Positions 7,278 through 14,715 are shown, counted from the stretch's first letter. The stretch is DNA of 16,764 nt from UBA9410 sp963933065 (GCA_963933065.1 CAWVUB010000046.1:1-16764), one strand, 5' to 3'. Numbers and translations are program-made. The notes: a model not told the origin generated them from the letters alone.

Positions 7278-8756
7278 ATGACGATCCAAAACCCATACGA
7301 AAATATTCGAGACTGGATTCCCGAGACACGCAATCTCCTAATTGGTGGTCGCGAAGTCGTCCCTGAAGCCAGTACGTGGGAAGTCATAAATCCCGCTACT
7401 GAAGCCGAGATTGCGCAAGTTGGTGGAGCATCGATTCGTCAGGTCGATGCAGCTGTCAAAGCAGCAAGAGAAGCTTTCGGCCCTTGGTCTCAGCTCACGG
7501 GTGAGGAGAGAAGCCGGCACCTCCACCGCCTCGCCGACACCATCGAAGAGGCTCAAGACCGACTCCTTCCTTCGATCGTGAACGAGGTTGGAACCCCGGT
7601 GTCGCTCGCCGCATACCTGCAAGTCAAGATGGCCGTCGAGGAACACCTCCGCTTCGCAGCCGAAGCTGCCAAAGTGAATCGCACCGTGCACCTAGGCGAG
7701 CATGGCGTACCCCACCCCACAATGAGCGACGTGGTCTACGAACCAGCCGGGGTTGTTGCCGTAATCACGGCTTACAACTACCCCCTTAACCTGGCGATCT
7801 TCAACTTCGGTGGAGCTTTAGCCGCTGGGTGCACAGTCGTACTCTTACCGTCACCCCGAACACCACTGACCACGTTGTTCTTGGGGCAACTCATTCAAGA
7901 GGCCGGTCTGCCAGATGGCGTGTTGAACGTTGTGGTTGGCGAGTCGGAGGTCGGCAAGCATCTTTCCTCACATCCAGGCGTTGACCGAGTGTCATTTACC
8001 GGATCTGACTCTGTCGGCGAAAAGATCATGGAACAGGCAGCCGTAAATCTGGCAGGAGTGACTCTTGAGCTAGGAGGAAAGTCACCAAGCATCGTGATGC
8101 CGAGCGCTGACGTCCAAAGCATCGCAGTTGAGATGCACATGCGATGGGCACGAAACGGGGGACAAGGATGTGCAGCGCTTGCGAGGCTCCTAGTTCACGA
8201 GAGCAGGTATGACGAGTTCCTCGAGGCCGGAGCCGAGGCTTTCGACCAGATGGTGGTCGGGGACCCATGGGACCCAGCGACCAACGTCGGTCCGATGATT
8301 CGTCCGGACCATCGGGCAAGAGTCGAAGGGTTCATCGCTGAAGCCCTGGAAGTCGGTGGAACGAAGCTTCTAGAAGTCGAGAAACCGGTTCCGGACAAGG
8401 GCTACTTCGTTAATCCAGTACTGATCGGAGATTTGCCCCATAGCGCTAGAGCAGTTCAGGAGGAGATCTTCGGACCGGTTGCTGTCATCCTGCCATTTTC
8501 GACAACTGAGCAGGCCATTGAAATGGCCAACGGAACAGTTTTCGGCCTTGCGGCAAACGTCTGGAGCGAGGATGCCGGCGAGGCTCGCCATATGGCTGAG
8601 CGAATTCGCGCTGGAACCGTATGGATAAACGGCGGAGGTGGGATGCGCGGTGACGCACCCTTCGGTGGGTACGGCCGCTCAGGCATCGGTCGACAACTCG
8701 GCGAATGGGGTGTACGCGAATATCTCGAAGTGAAACACATTCAATGGCGAATCTGA
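7278..8756 (+). CDS. NAD(P)-dependent aldehyde dehydrogenase
   Basis: The 492-residue protein is a full-length aldehyde dehydrogenase that oxidises an aldehyde to an acid. The oxyanion Asn167 is in AYNYP, the general base Glu264 is in LELGGKSP, the catalytic Cys298 is in GGQGCAA, and the EEIFGP motif lies near the C terminus. One oddity is that the usual cofactor-binding Lys of the VxKPS motif is Leu190 (VVLLPSPRTP). A TTG start at 7257 would add seven residues. I prefer ATG 7278 because a GAGAA precedes it at suitable distance and no ribosome site precedes the TTG; confidence in that choice is moderate. It follows the LLM gene by 43 bp and precedes an SDR, as expected for an alcohol-aldehyde-acid oxidation step. 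Confidence 0.95.
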   Translation: MTIQNPYENIRDWIPETRNLLIGGREVVPEASTWEVINPATEAEIAQVGGASIRQVDAAVKAAREAFGPWSQLTGEERSRHLHRLADTIEEAQDRLLPSIVNEVGTPVSLAAYLQVKMAVEEHLRFAAEAAKVNRTVHLGEHGVPHPTMSDVVYEPAGVVAVITAYNYPLNLAIFNFGGALAAGCTVVLLPSPRTPLTTLFLGQLIQEAGLPDGVLNVVVGESEVGKHLSSHPGVDRVSFTGSDSVGEKIMEQAAVNLAGVTLELGGKSPSIVMPSADVQSIAVEMHMRWARNGGQGCAALARLLVHESRYDEFLEAGAEAFDQMVVGDPWDPATNVGPMIRPDHRARVEGFIAEALEVGGTKLLEVEKPVPDKGYFVNPVLIGDLPHSARAVQEEIFGPVAVILPFSTTEQAIEMANGTVFGLAANVWSEDAGEARHMAERIRAGTVWINGGGGMRGDAPFGGYGRSGIGRQLGEWGVREYLEVKHIQWRI

Positions 8757-8794
8757 TCGCTCGGCAACACTCCGGAGCCGTGAACAGCTGATCC

Positions 8795-8804
8795 AGAGAG
8801 AGGA
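8795..8804 (+). promoter_or_regulatory. Ribosome binding site GAGAGAGGA region for the SDR GTG start
   Basis: AGGA at 8801-8804, within a purine-rich run, ends 8 nt before GTG 8813 and fixes this non-ATG start. Confidence 0.7.
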
Positions 8805-8812
8805 ATTGTCAC

Positions 8813-9592
8813 GTGATTGAAGGAAGGTTTGAAGGACGGATCGCCGCTGTAATCGGCGGCGGATCCGGCATGGGCGCAGCGATTAGTCGCCGGTTGAGTT
8901 CTGAAGGAGCCCACGTATACGTGGTAGATCTAGACGAAAATTCTGCATCAGCAATCGGCGATCAGATAAGAGAAGCGGGGGGAAAGGCAACGGCACGATG
9001 CCTTGATGCCGTGCAGGTCAGCGAACTTAAGGACCTGTATGACGAAATCGATGCGGAACACGGCGTGCTGCATGTATTGCACCACCAGGTTGGTATGCCT
9101 GGAGCGGGCGGCATCGACATCAGTGAGAGCGACTGGGAAATGTGTGTAGAGGTAAATATTAAGAGCCCCTTCTACGCATCGACACTGGCGTTTGACCTAC
9201 TCAGGAAAGCCGAAAAAAAAGCTTCGGTGACGTTGACTGCCTCCACGTCGGCCCTCGTCGGCTCGCCCTTTAGTCCCCTCTATTCCCTTACTAAAGGTGC
9301 ACTCGTTGCTTATGGGCGATCTCTTGCGCTCGTTGGCGCTGCGGATGGGATACGTGTCAACGTGATCTGTCCAGGTTCTGTCGACACCCCGATGCTGCCT
9401 ACCTTCTTTGGGCGCGAACCCGGAGCCGACATCGAAGACCTGAAGACCGATTTCATTTCCTCGATGATTCCGTTGGGAAGGGCGGCCCAACCAGAGGAGA
9501 TCGCAGGTGTCGTCGCCTTCCTGGCGAGCGACGACGCCTCGTTCGTAACCGGTATTGCTATACCAGTCGATGGTGGAATCGTCGCGAAGTAG
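8813..9592 (+). CDS. Short-chain dehydrogenase/reductase (SDR)
   Basis: The 259-residue protein is a classical SDR oxidoreductase of standard length. The nucleotide-binding glycine motif GGGSGMG is at 15-21; Asp39 and Asp41 at the end of beta-2 favour NAD over NADP. The catalytic set is Asn115, Ser144, Tyr157 and Lys161 (YSLTK), and the C-terminal VDGG is present. The usual NNAG motif is replaced by HQVG (91-94), an unusual change in a structural motif. Start GTG 8813 has a strong ribosome site. It lies 56 bp after the aldehyde dehydrogenase gene and 87 bp before the CoA-transferases. It most likely oxidises a secondary or primary alcohol, or a hydroxyacyl-CoA, in the same pathway. The substrate is unknown. 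Confidence 0.94.
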   Translation: MIEGRFEGRIAAVIGGGSGMGAAISRRLSSEGAHVYVVDLDENSASAIGDQIREAGGKATARCLDAVQVSELKDLYDEIDAEHGVLHVLHHQVGMPGAGGIDISESDWEMCVEVNIKSPFYASTLAFDLLRKAEKKASVTLTASTSALVGSPFSPLYSLTKGALVAYGRSLALVGAADGIRVNVICPGSVDTPMLPTFFGREPGADIEDLKTDFISSMIPLGRAAQPEEIAGVVAFLASDDASFVTGIAIPVDGGIVAK

Positions 9593-9661
9593 CAGGTAGG
9601 CCCCGTCGCATGAAGTTGACGGTGCGGGTAGAGATTGTCTTGTGACTCGCCGGGTCGAACC

Positions 9662-9670
9662 GGGAGGAGG
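9662..9670 (+). promoter_or_regulatory. Strong ribosome binding site GGGAGGAGG before a TTG start
   Basis: GGGAGGAGG ends 9 nt before TTG 9680. It is the best ribosome site in the plus operon and argues for the TTG 9680 start over an upstream TTG at 9635. Confidence 0.75.
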
Positions 9671-9679
9671 TGTCGAAAG

Positions 9680-10861
9680 TTGATCGGGTCTGGGAAACCG
9701 CTACAAATTGTTGATTTTTCAACACACATGTCGGGACCGCTTGCTTCCCACCTCCTTATGGAAATGGGAGCAGACGTGATCAAGGTGGAACACCCCATCC
9801 AAGGGGATGGAAACCGCGGTAACGAGCCTCAAATCCTTGGTGTCAGCGACCTGAACTTGGCCCTCAACAGCGGGGCCCGGAGCCTTACTGTCAGCACTCG
9901 GTCACCTCACTGGGCAGAGGTGGTTGCCGGTGTCACTGCCTGGGCCGATGCAGTCATTATCGGATCGCGGCCAAAAGACGCCGTCCGCCGCGGCCTCGAT
10001 TACCACACACTGGTTCAGGCCAATTCCGAGTTGGTGTACTGCGTAATCTCTGGATTTGGACTCGCAGGGCCCTGGTCCGAGTACAAAGCGCATGGGCAGA
10101 CCATGGACGCTTTCGCCGGTCGGGTCGATGTCGAGTGGGAGAATGGCCAGCCGCTGACTCGCGTCGGTTGGCGTTCTGCGGGCACGTCGCTTGCAGGTGT
10201 CTTTGCCGCGATGGGCGTGCTGGCGGCCATTGTCAAGCGCGATCGCGGCGGCGGGTCACAGTTCGTGCATACCTCGATCTGGAACTCGGCTATGTGGTGG
10301 AACTGGCGTGACGTCAACACCTGGGCCAACAATGATGAGCAGTGGCACGAGTATCGGACGCTTGGCTCTCGCTACTCGATGTATTCCACCTCGGATGGCC
10401 GAGCGCTCTTGGTCTGCCCGCTCGAGAAGGTCTTCTGGGGGCGCTTCTGCGACATCGCCGGCTTGGATGACCTGCGTGAACGTGGGGACTGGAAACAAAG
10501 CATGGACTTTGGGTATGACGACGAGATCCCTCAGATCGCCAATGCCATAGGTAGGCGACCACTTGACGAGTGGAGCCGCCTTCTAGACGAGGCTGAGATC
10601 CCGTTCGCCCCGATTCTCACTCTCGAAGAAGCGGTTAAAAGCGAGCATGCCGTTGCGAACCGGCTCCTGCGCGGAATTGAACTTCCGGGTGGACGGGCAC
10701 ACGTGGCAGCTTCACCGGTGCAGATCTCTGCTGACCCGGACGAGGCTGTTGAGCCCGATTTGTCCGATCTACCGCCGCCACCAGACCTTGGGTCGCACAG
10801 CGACGAGATCCTTCAGCAGGTCGGATTGGGGCAACTGATCGGAAAGGACCTTTCCACATGA
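9680..10861 (+). CDS. Family III CoA-transferase (CaiB/BaiF) subunit lacking the catalytic Asp
   Basis: The 393-residue protein has the family III fold signature at its N terminus (HMSGPLAS, MGADVIKVEHP) and the later GVLAAIVKRDRGGGSQ segment. Family members move CoA between carboxylic acids through a covalent intermediate on a conserved aspartate (Asp169 in formyl-CoA transferase). Counting back from the aligned GVLAA segment, that position is Thr169 here; the partner encoded next keeps Asp169. The usual N-x-x-K-R-S motif also reads NSGARS. This suggests a non-catalytic or structural subunit of a heteromer. Start is TTG 9680, set by a strong ribosome site; the extension to 9635 is not family-like. 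Its stop overlaps the next start as ATGA (10858-10861), coupling the two. The substrates are unknown. Confidence 0.9.
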   Translation: MIGSGKPLQIVDFSTHMSGPLASHLLMEMGADVIKVEHPIQGDGNRGNEPQILGVSDLNLALNSGARSLTVSTRSPHWAEVVAGVTAWADAVIIGSRPKDAVRRGLDYHTLVQANSELVYCVISGFGLAGPWSEYKAHGQTMDAFAGRVDVEWENGQPLTRVGWRSAGTSLAGVFAAMGVLAAIVKRDRGGGSQFVHTSIWNSAMWWNWRDVNTWANNDEQWHEYRTLGSRYSMYSTSDGRALLVCPLEKVFWGRFCDIAGLDDLRERGDWKQSMDFGYDDEIPQIANAIGRRPLDEWSRLLDEAEIPFAPILTLEEAVKSEHAVANRLLRGIELPGGRAHVAASPVQISADPDEAVEPDLSDLPPPPDLGSHSDEILQQVGLGQLIGKDLST

Positions 10862-12084
10862 CTCGTCCACTTGACGGCGTCCGGGTCTTGGATTTCACGC
10901 GACACATGGCAGGGCCCTACGGCACCATGCTTTTGGGTGACTACGGGGCTGATGTCATCAAGGTCGAGTCTCTTCCACACGGTGATGGCAGCCGTCAAGT
11001 TGGCACTGCGTTCGTTGGCGGCGAGAGTGCTCTGTTTCTTGTCTGGAACCGAGGTAAGAGAAGCATTGCCATCGACATGCGCTCGCCGCAAGGCCTAGAG
11101 GTGATACATCGACTGGCGGAGACGGTCGATGTCGTCTTCACGAGCTATCGGCCTGGTGTAGCAGACGACATCGGCATTGGCTACGAGGCCCTGTCAGCCA
11201 TCAACGATCAGATCGTTTACGTAGCCGTCACTGCATTCGGACCCGACGGCCCACTGGCGCCCTACCCCGGTACCGACCCGGTTGTCCAAGCCATGTCGGG
11301 CGTGATGTCGGTCACTGGGGAACCGGACAGCGGGCCGAGCCTTGTTGGGGTTCCCATGGCTGACTTCACTGGAGCGATGGTCGGCGCCCAGGCAGCGATG
11401 CTCGGTCTCTTCGCGCGTGATCGCACGGGTAAGGGCCAGATGATCGATGTCTCCATGCTCTATGCCCTGATGTCGTCGTTGACTACCCGCCTGGCCTCGC
11501 ACTGGGTCGACGGTGAAGATCCAACCCGGTATGGCAGCGCCCATAGTGTCGTGGTGCCCTACGAGGCGTTTGAGACAGCGGACGGTCATGTGGTGGCAGG
11601 CGTTTGGGGTGGCGCTGACGGGTGGGAGCGATTCTGCCGCGCCATCGATGAACCGGAACTGGCTGACGACGAGCGGTACCTAACGAATCAGCAACGGGTC
11701 GAGGCTCGGCCGGAACTAACCGAGTATCTCCAGCGCATCTTTCTTACCCGGACCAGCAGGGAGTGGGAGGCGTCGTTCAATGAGCACAGCGTCTTGTTCG
11801 GGCCGGTGTTGACGTTCTCTCAGATCCTCAACCACCCACAGGTTCAAAAATCAGGTCTGGTCCAGTCGGTCAAGCACCCAACGCTTGGAGAAATCCCACA
11901 ACTCGGACCGGTAATATTTCTTCATGACACCCCTGGGGAAATATCCAGGCCACCGCCACTTCTGGGAGAACATACCGTGGAAATACTCAAGACAGCCGGC
12001 TTTGACGACACCTCAATAGCAGGGTTACTGGCTACTGGAATAGTAGGTACGCCAGAAACACTCAGTCAAGAAAGTGGGGAATAA
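10858..12084 (+). CDS. Family III CoA-transferase (CaiB/BaiF), catalytic Asp169 present
   Basis: The 408-residue protein is a complete family III CoA-transferase. It has RHMAGPYGT (15-23), YGADVIKVE (29-37), NRGKRSIAID (64-73), the catalytic Asp169 in VPMADFTG and RDRTGKGQ (187-194). The C terminus has the family PLLGEHT segment. It would transfer CoA from a donor such as succinyl-CoA or acetyl-CoA to a pathway acid. It follows its paralog with a 4-nt ATGA overlap, so the two are translated together and probably assemble as one enzyme. Benzylsuccinate CoA-transferase (BbsEF) is a known two-subunit member of this family. The last 23 nt overlap the end of the convergent LLM gene. Confidence 0.95.
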   Translation: MTRPLDGVRVLDFTRHMAGPYGTMLLGDYGADVIKVESLPHGDGSRQVGTAFVGGESALFLVWNRGKRSIAIDMRSPQGLEVIHRLAETVDVVFTSYRPGVADDIGIGYEALSAINDQIVYVAVTAFGPDGPLAPYPGTDPVVQAMSGVMSVTGEPDSGPSLVGVPMADFTGAMVGAQAAMLGLFARDRTGKGQMIDVSMLYALMSSLTTRLASHWVDGEDPTRYGSAHSVVVPYEAFETADGHVVAGVWGGADGWERFCRAIDEPELADDERYLTNQQRVEARPELTEYLQRIFLTRTSREWEASFNEHSVLFGPVLTFSQILNHPQVQKSGLVQSVKHPTLGEIPQLGPVIFLHDTPGEISRPPPLLGEHTVEILKTAGFDDTSIAGLLATGIVGTPETLSQESGE

Positions 12085-13054
12085 TATCAGTCCCGAACTT
12101 TTCTAATTGATTCATAGATGTCTTGTGATCCTGTCCAGGCCACTGTGGCTTGTAGATGAAATCTGAGTGCTCTACATGCTCGGTCAGGGTATTTAGGCCC
12201 TCAATCACGGTTTCAGGATTTCCGATTAAGAAACGGCTATCGAGCCAATCACTTCCGGTGAGGCTGGGGCCTCCAAGTTCTTGACCCCAGTCTGTGTAGG
12301 TCCCATACCGCGACGCTGCCCCCTGGCTAACTGCCGCCATGGCCTCCGCTGAAGTCTCCGCCAAGTAGACCTCGCGGCGCACGGGAATCGAGGTACTGGA
12401 AAGTCCAGGATGAGTTGCTCGCTCCTCTAGGTAGATGCGATAGAGGTCAATCAACTCTCTGTGGGTAGGAAACGGCGGAACGTACCAAGCGTCGGCGAGC
12501 CGAGCGGCCCGTCGGACGGCTGGTTCGGACTGTGCCCCGAGCCAGATAGGTAGTTTGGGTTCCTGAACGGGAATAGTCGAGATGCTGATGTCGTCTAATT
12601 GAAAGTACCCGGTGTTGGTAGTGACGGAACTCCCGGTCCATAGCTCTCGGATGAGCGGAAGTCCTTCTTCCATCCGGGCTACTCGAGAAGAACGCTCAAT
12701 CCCGAACGCATCGAACTCGTCTTGGAGGTACCCACCGCCTAGTCCAAGAATCATCCGCCCATTAGTGATGACGTCAAGAGTCGCCGCTTCCTCAGCCACT
12801 CGAACTGGGTGATTGAGGGGCAGCAGGATGATGCCGGTAGCAATTCTGACGGAAGGAAACTGGGCTGCTACCGACGCAAGGTAGGGGACTGGTTGAAGGT
12901 ATCTCAGATTTGGTGCGACGAAGTGCTGGCCGGCGACCACCAAGTCCATGCCGGCTTCGACGGCTAGAGAGATGAGTTCTCGGTGTTCGGCGATCTGTTG
13001 CCGTGGTGGCACAGTCCGATCGTGCACGGAGGTCAGCAGGAGTCCGAATTTCAC
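12062..13054 (-). CDS. LLM-class flavin-dependent oxidoreductase, paralog of the 6152 gene
   Basis: The 330-residue protein is a luciferase-like flavin-dependent oxidoreductase. GQHFVAPNLRYLQP (42-55), ATLDVITNGR (91-100), GLGGGYLQDEF (104-114) and LPIWLGAQS (168-176) line up with the paralog at 6152-7234 at nearly identical residue numbers, so they share recent family ancestry. Start is GTG 13054, with AGGA on the minus strand (13061-13064) 6 nt upstream. It lies 14 bp after the SnoaL-like gene in a two-gene minus-strand operon. Its 3' end overlaps the CoA-transferase gene by 23 nt. It may act on a different intermediate of the same pathway, or on a related substrate. FMN versus F420 use is undecided. 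Confidence 0.93.
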   Translation of the reverse strand: MKFGLLLTSVHDRTVPPRQQIAEHRELISLAVEAGMDLVVAGQHFVAPNLRYLQPVPYLASVAAQFPSVRIATGIILLPLNHPVRVAEEAATLDVITNGRMILGLGGGYLQDEFDAFGIERSSRVARMEEGLPLIRELWTGSSVTTNTGYFQLDDISISTIPVQEPKLPIWLGAQSEPAVRRAARLADAWYVPPFPTHRELIDLYRIYLEERATHPGLSSTSIPVRREVYLAETSAEAMAAVSQGAASRYGTYTDWGQELGGPSLTGSDWLDSRFLIGNPETVIEGLNTLTEHVEHSDFIYKPQWPGQDHKTSMNQLEKFGTDIIPHFLD

Positions 13055-13068
13055 GTCAGTTCCTAGGT

Positions 13069-13578
13069 TTATGAACCATCAGGAATATGTGCAGGCTGTG
13101 GAGCGGCACCTGGCCAACGCACGCGCAACTCACTCGCCATTCCTTCCGACAATTCATCAAAAGGCATGGCGTAGTACTGACGCATCTCCCGCTCCCGGAA
13201 CCGCCACTTTCCATCGTCTCCCTTGATGTAGTGGTCCAGGTAGCGCATAGCTATCCAAAACGCTCGTCCCTCCAGAGCCATTTCCACTGCACCCAAGGTA
13301 ACCCCACGAGCCTCAGTCTCTGAGAGCCGGTGGACCTCCTGAGAGTAGGGAATGTGGAAGCTGGGGCCTTGAACGGCTGTTCTCTCACGGTAGAACTCGG
13401 CTATTGCTTGGCGACCATGGATTACTCCGAGAGAACCTTCAAATACGGCGTCCTCGGTGTACAAGTCTGCGAGTGTTTCGATATCTCGATCGTCGGTCGC
13501 AATGGAATATTTAACAATGAGGTCATTGATGGCGAAACGATCCTCAATCCACTGCAAACGATTTTCTAAGTTGTCCAT
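13069..13578 (-). CDS. SnoaL-like / nuclear transport factor 2-like protein
   Basis: The 169-residue protein shows the SnoaL-like opening pattern: IEDRFAINDLIVKYSIATDD (11-30), LADLYTEDAVFEG (37-49), HGRQAIAEFY (54-63). It then has an FHIPYSQEVHRL segment (74-85) and aromatic residues in the last beta strands. This alpha+beta barrel is used by small isomerases, dehydratases and hydrolases, and by ring-hydroxylating dioxygenase small subunits. Asp29, Asp30 and His75 are plausible pocket residues by position, but I cannot assign an activity. ATG 13578 has AGGAG on the minus strand (13589-13593) 10 nt upstream; a TTG two codons earlier would be only 4 nt from it. It is first in the operon with the LLM gene and divergent from the PhyH operon. 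Confidence 0.85.
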   Translation of the reverse strand: MDNLENRLQWIEDRFAINDLIVKYSIATDDRDIETLADLYTEDAVFEGSLGVIHGRQAIAEFYRERTAVQGPSFHIPYSQEVHRLSETEARGVTLGAVEMALEGRAFWIAMRYLDHYIKGDDGKWRFREREMRQYYAMPFDELSEGMASELRVRWPGAAPQPAHIPDGS

Positions 13579-13793
13579 GATCAAATGGCTCCTGAATATA
13601 AATAGTCCGATGTGAAGAGTGCTGGGCAGGTGAGAATCTAGCCTTCCTCTTGTTGGAGGCCACTAGGTTCCTCTTATCAGAGGCCATATGTAGCAGTCGC
13701 CTATGCGAGTTGGAGGTCTGTCCGCGGCGAGGAAGGTTTTCTGAAGTTTCTGCGAGGCCTGAGAGATTGACACTTGGGCAGAAGGGTCGAACA
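13579..13793. promoter_or_regulatory. Divergent intergenic region, SnoaL-like operon and PhyH operon
   Basis: This 215-bp region must contain promoters for both flanking operons. It holds an AT-rich patch at 13595-13604 (minus-strand -10 candidate, no good -35) and a paired 19-bp repeat at 13644-13686. A TTGACA at 13767 is placed too close to the PhyH start to serve it. No clear coding region is present. Confidence 0.5.
13644..13686. repeat. Imperfect 19-bp direct repeat, 24-bp period, with internal dyads
   Basis: Unit 1 (13644-13662) and unit 2 (13668-13686) both read TTCCTCTT-N4-GAGGCCA; 15 of 19 positions are identical and only the central N4 differs (GTTG, ATCA). Each unit contains a CCTC...GAGG inverted repeat; in unit 2 it extends to CCTCT-TATC-AGAGG. 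Two conserved half-site pairs at a fixed period between divergent operons look like tandem transcription-factor sites. A partial further copy, GTTGGAGG, is at 13709-13716. Confidence 0.6.
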
Positions 13794-14609
13794 ATGGTTA
13801 TTGCCGAATCGCTTGTTTCTGAGTTCCGCCGGGAGGGGTGGATTAAGTTGCCGCGCCTCATCGGAGACGAACAACTAGCGCGACTGCAAGAGATCTATGA
13901 GATCGAAGAGGCGACCGGGTCAAGCAGCCTCTCTGGAGAGATCGGCGAGGATGGGGTCAAGGATAGTTTCGCCTACCAGACCCACCCCGATATGACGAAG
14001 ATGTGGAGCAACCGGATTGATCTGAGACTTCGGTGGCCGGAGCTGCAGGGACTGGTCAGGCTCTATTCGAAAGTTGCTCTTGCTCTCATCGGATGTCCGG
14101 AAGTCTTGGTCTTCTGGGACAAGACCTTCACAAAGCCTCCGATAGCGGAAGGCACACGCCAATCAGTCTGGCACCAGGACCTTCCTTACAACCCAATAGA
14201 CCGACGAGGTTTTCTCTCAGTGTGGATTGCGGTCGAAGATGTTTCCGAGGAGATGGGCGCGATGAGGTTTATTCCACGGTCGCATCGTCTCGGACCGCTG
14301 GGTCGTCTCGACCTAGTCGGTCAGGATCACGGTTGGGAGGAATTGCTGAGGTCCGATGACCTCGAGATCGTGAGCCCACCGGTTACGCAACCGTTGGCTG
14401 CGGGAGAAGCGACTGTTCACGACGGGCTCACCCTCCATGGCGCGGGTGAAAACCGATCTGGCAATCCTCGGCGCGGTTGGACAATTATCTATATCCCCTC
14501 GGACACACGCTGGACAGGTGGCCCCCACCCCCACGCCGATAACAACATTCCGGGAATGGAATTGGGGGACACTTGGGATGCGCCACGATTCAGAGTGTCC
14601 GACCAGTAA
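13794..14609 (+). CDS. Phytanoyl-CoA dioxygenase (PhyH) family protein
   Basis: The 271-residue protein belongs to the Fe(II)/2-oxoglutarate-dependent PhyH family, which hydroxylates acyl-CoAs, small acids and natural products. The iron site is H127-Q-D129 in VWHQDLPY, with distal His215 in LTLHGAGEN; the Arg226/Arg227 pair 11-12 residues later fits 2-oxoglutarate binding. MRFIPRSH (157-164) is also a typical family segment. The frame is open for 48 more codons upstream, but that extension has no family features and crosses the repeat region. ATG 13794 has an AGAAGGG ribosome site, so I chose it. It heads a plus-strand pair with the thioesterase. It may hydroxylate the pathway acid or a CoA ester; the substrate is not known. 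Confidence 0.92.
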   Translation: MVIAESLVSEFRREGWIKLPRLIGDEQLARLQEIYEIEEATGSSSLSGEIGEDGVKDSFAYQTHPDMTKMWSNRIDLRLRWPELQGLVRLYSKVALALIGCPEVLVFWDKTFTKPPIAEGTRQSVWHQDLPYNPIDRRGFLSVWIAVEDVSEEMGAMRFIPRSHRLGPLGRLDLVGQDHGWEELLRSDDLEIVSPPVTQPLAAGEATVHDGLTLHGAGENRSGNPRRGWTIIYIPSDTRWTGGPHPHADNNIPGMELGDTWDAPRFRVSDQ

Positions 14610-14656
14610 CAGGCTGTCAGGAGTTGACGGGCGATCTGTGAGGGTCGGGTCCCATC

Positions 14657-14682
14657 AGAATGAGACAAAGCCTGTTCATTCT
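14657..14682. repeat. 7-bp inverted repeat AGAATGA-N12-TCATTCT
   Basis: Perfect arms at 14657-14663 and 14676-14682 lie in the 106-bp gap between the PhyH and thioesterase genes. No T tract follows. It could be a weak mRNA hairpin or a protein site; chance is possible. Confidence 0.3.
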
Positions 14683-14704
14683 CGTGTGGGGCATATCAAT
14701 CTCT

Positions 14705-14712
14705 TAGGAGGA
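14705..14712 (+). promoter_or_regulatory. Ribosome binding site TAGGAGGA for the thioesterase
   Basis: TAGGAGGA ends 3 nt before ATG 14716, a short but near-consensus site. It supports this start over a 93-codon upstream extension that overlaps the PhyH gene in another frame. Confidence 0.7.
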
Positions 14713-14715
14713 ACG

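Noticed and set aside
9641..9670. Imperfect dyad around GGGTCGAACCGGG, reminiscent of a tRNA T arm
   Set aside because: No cloverleaf can be built around it and it lies between two operon genes next to a ribosome site.
9635..9679. TTG 9635 start for the first CoA-transferase
   Set aside because: No ribosome site precedes it, and the GGGAGGAGG site points to TTG 9680, where the family N terminus begins.
13650..13793. 48-codon N-terminal extension of the PhyH gene
   Set aside because: The extension lacks PhyH-like sequence and covers the direct-repeat region, while ATG 13794 has a ribosome site and a family-like N terminus.
13767..13795. TTGACA at 13767 with AACAAT 17 bp downstream as a PhyH promoter
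   Set aside because: The -10 would overlap the ATG at 13794, so transcription would begin inside the gene. It could only work with a later start, for which there is no support.
14437..14715. 93-codon extension of the thioesterase overlapping the PhyH gene
   Set aside because: It would run in another frame over the PhyH gene's end and has no family-like residues; the near-consensus ribosome site precedes ATG 14716.
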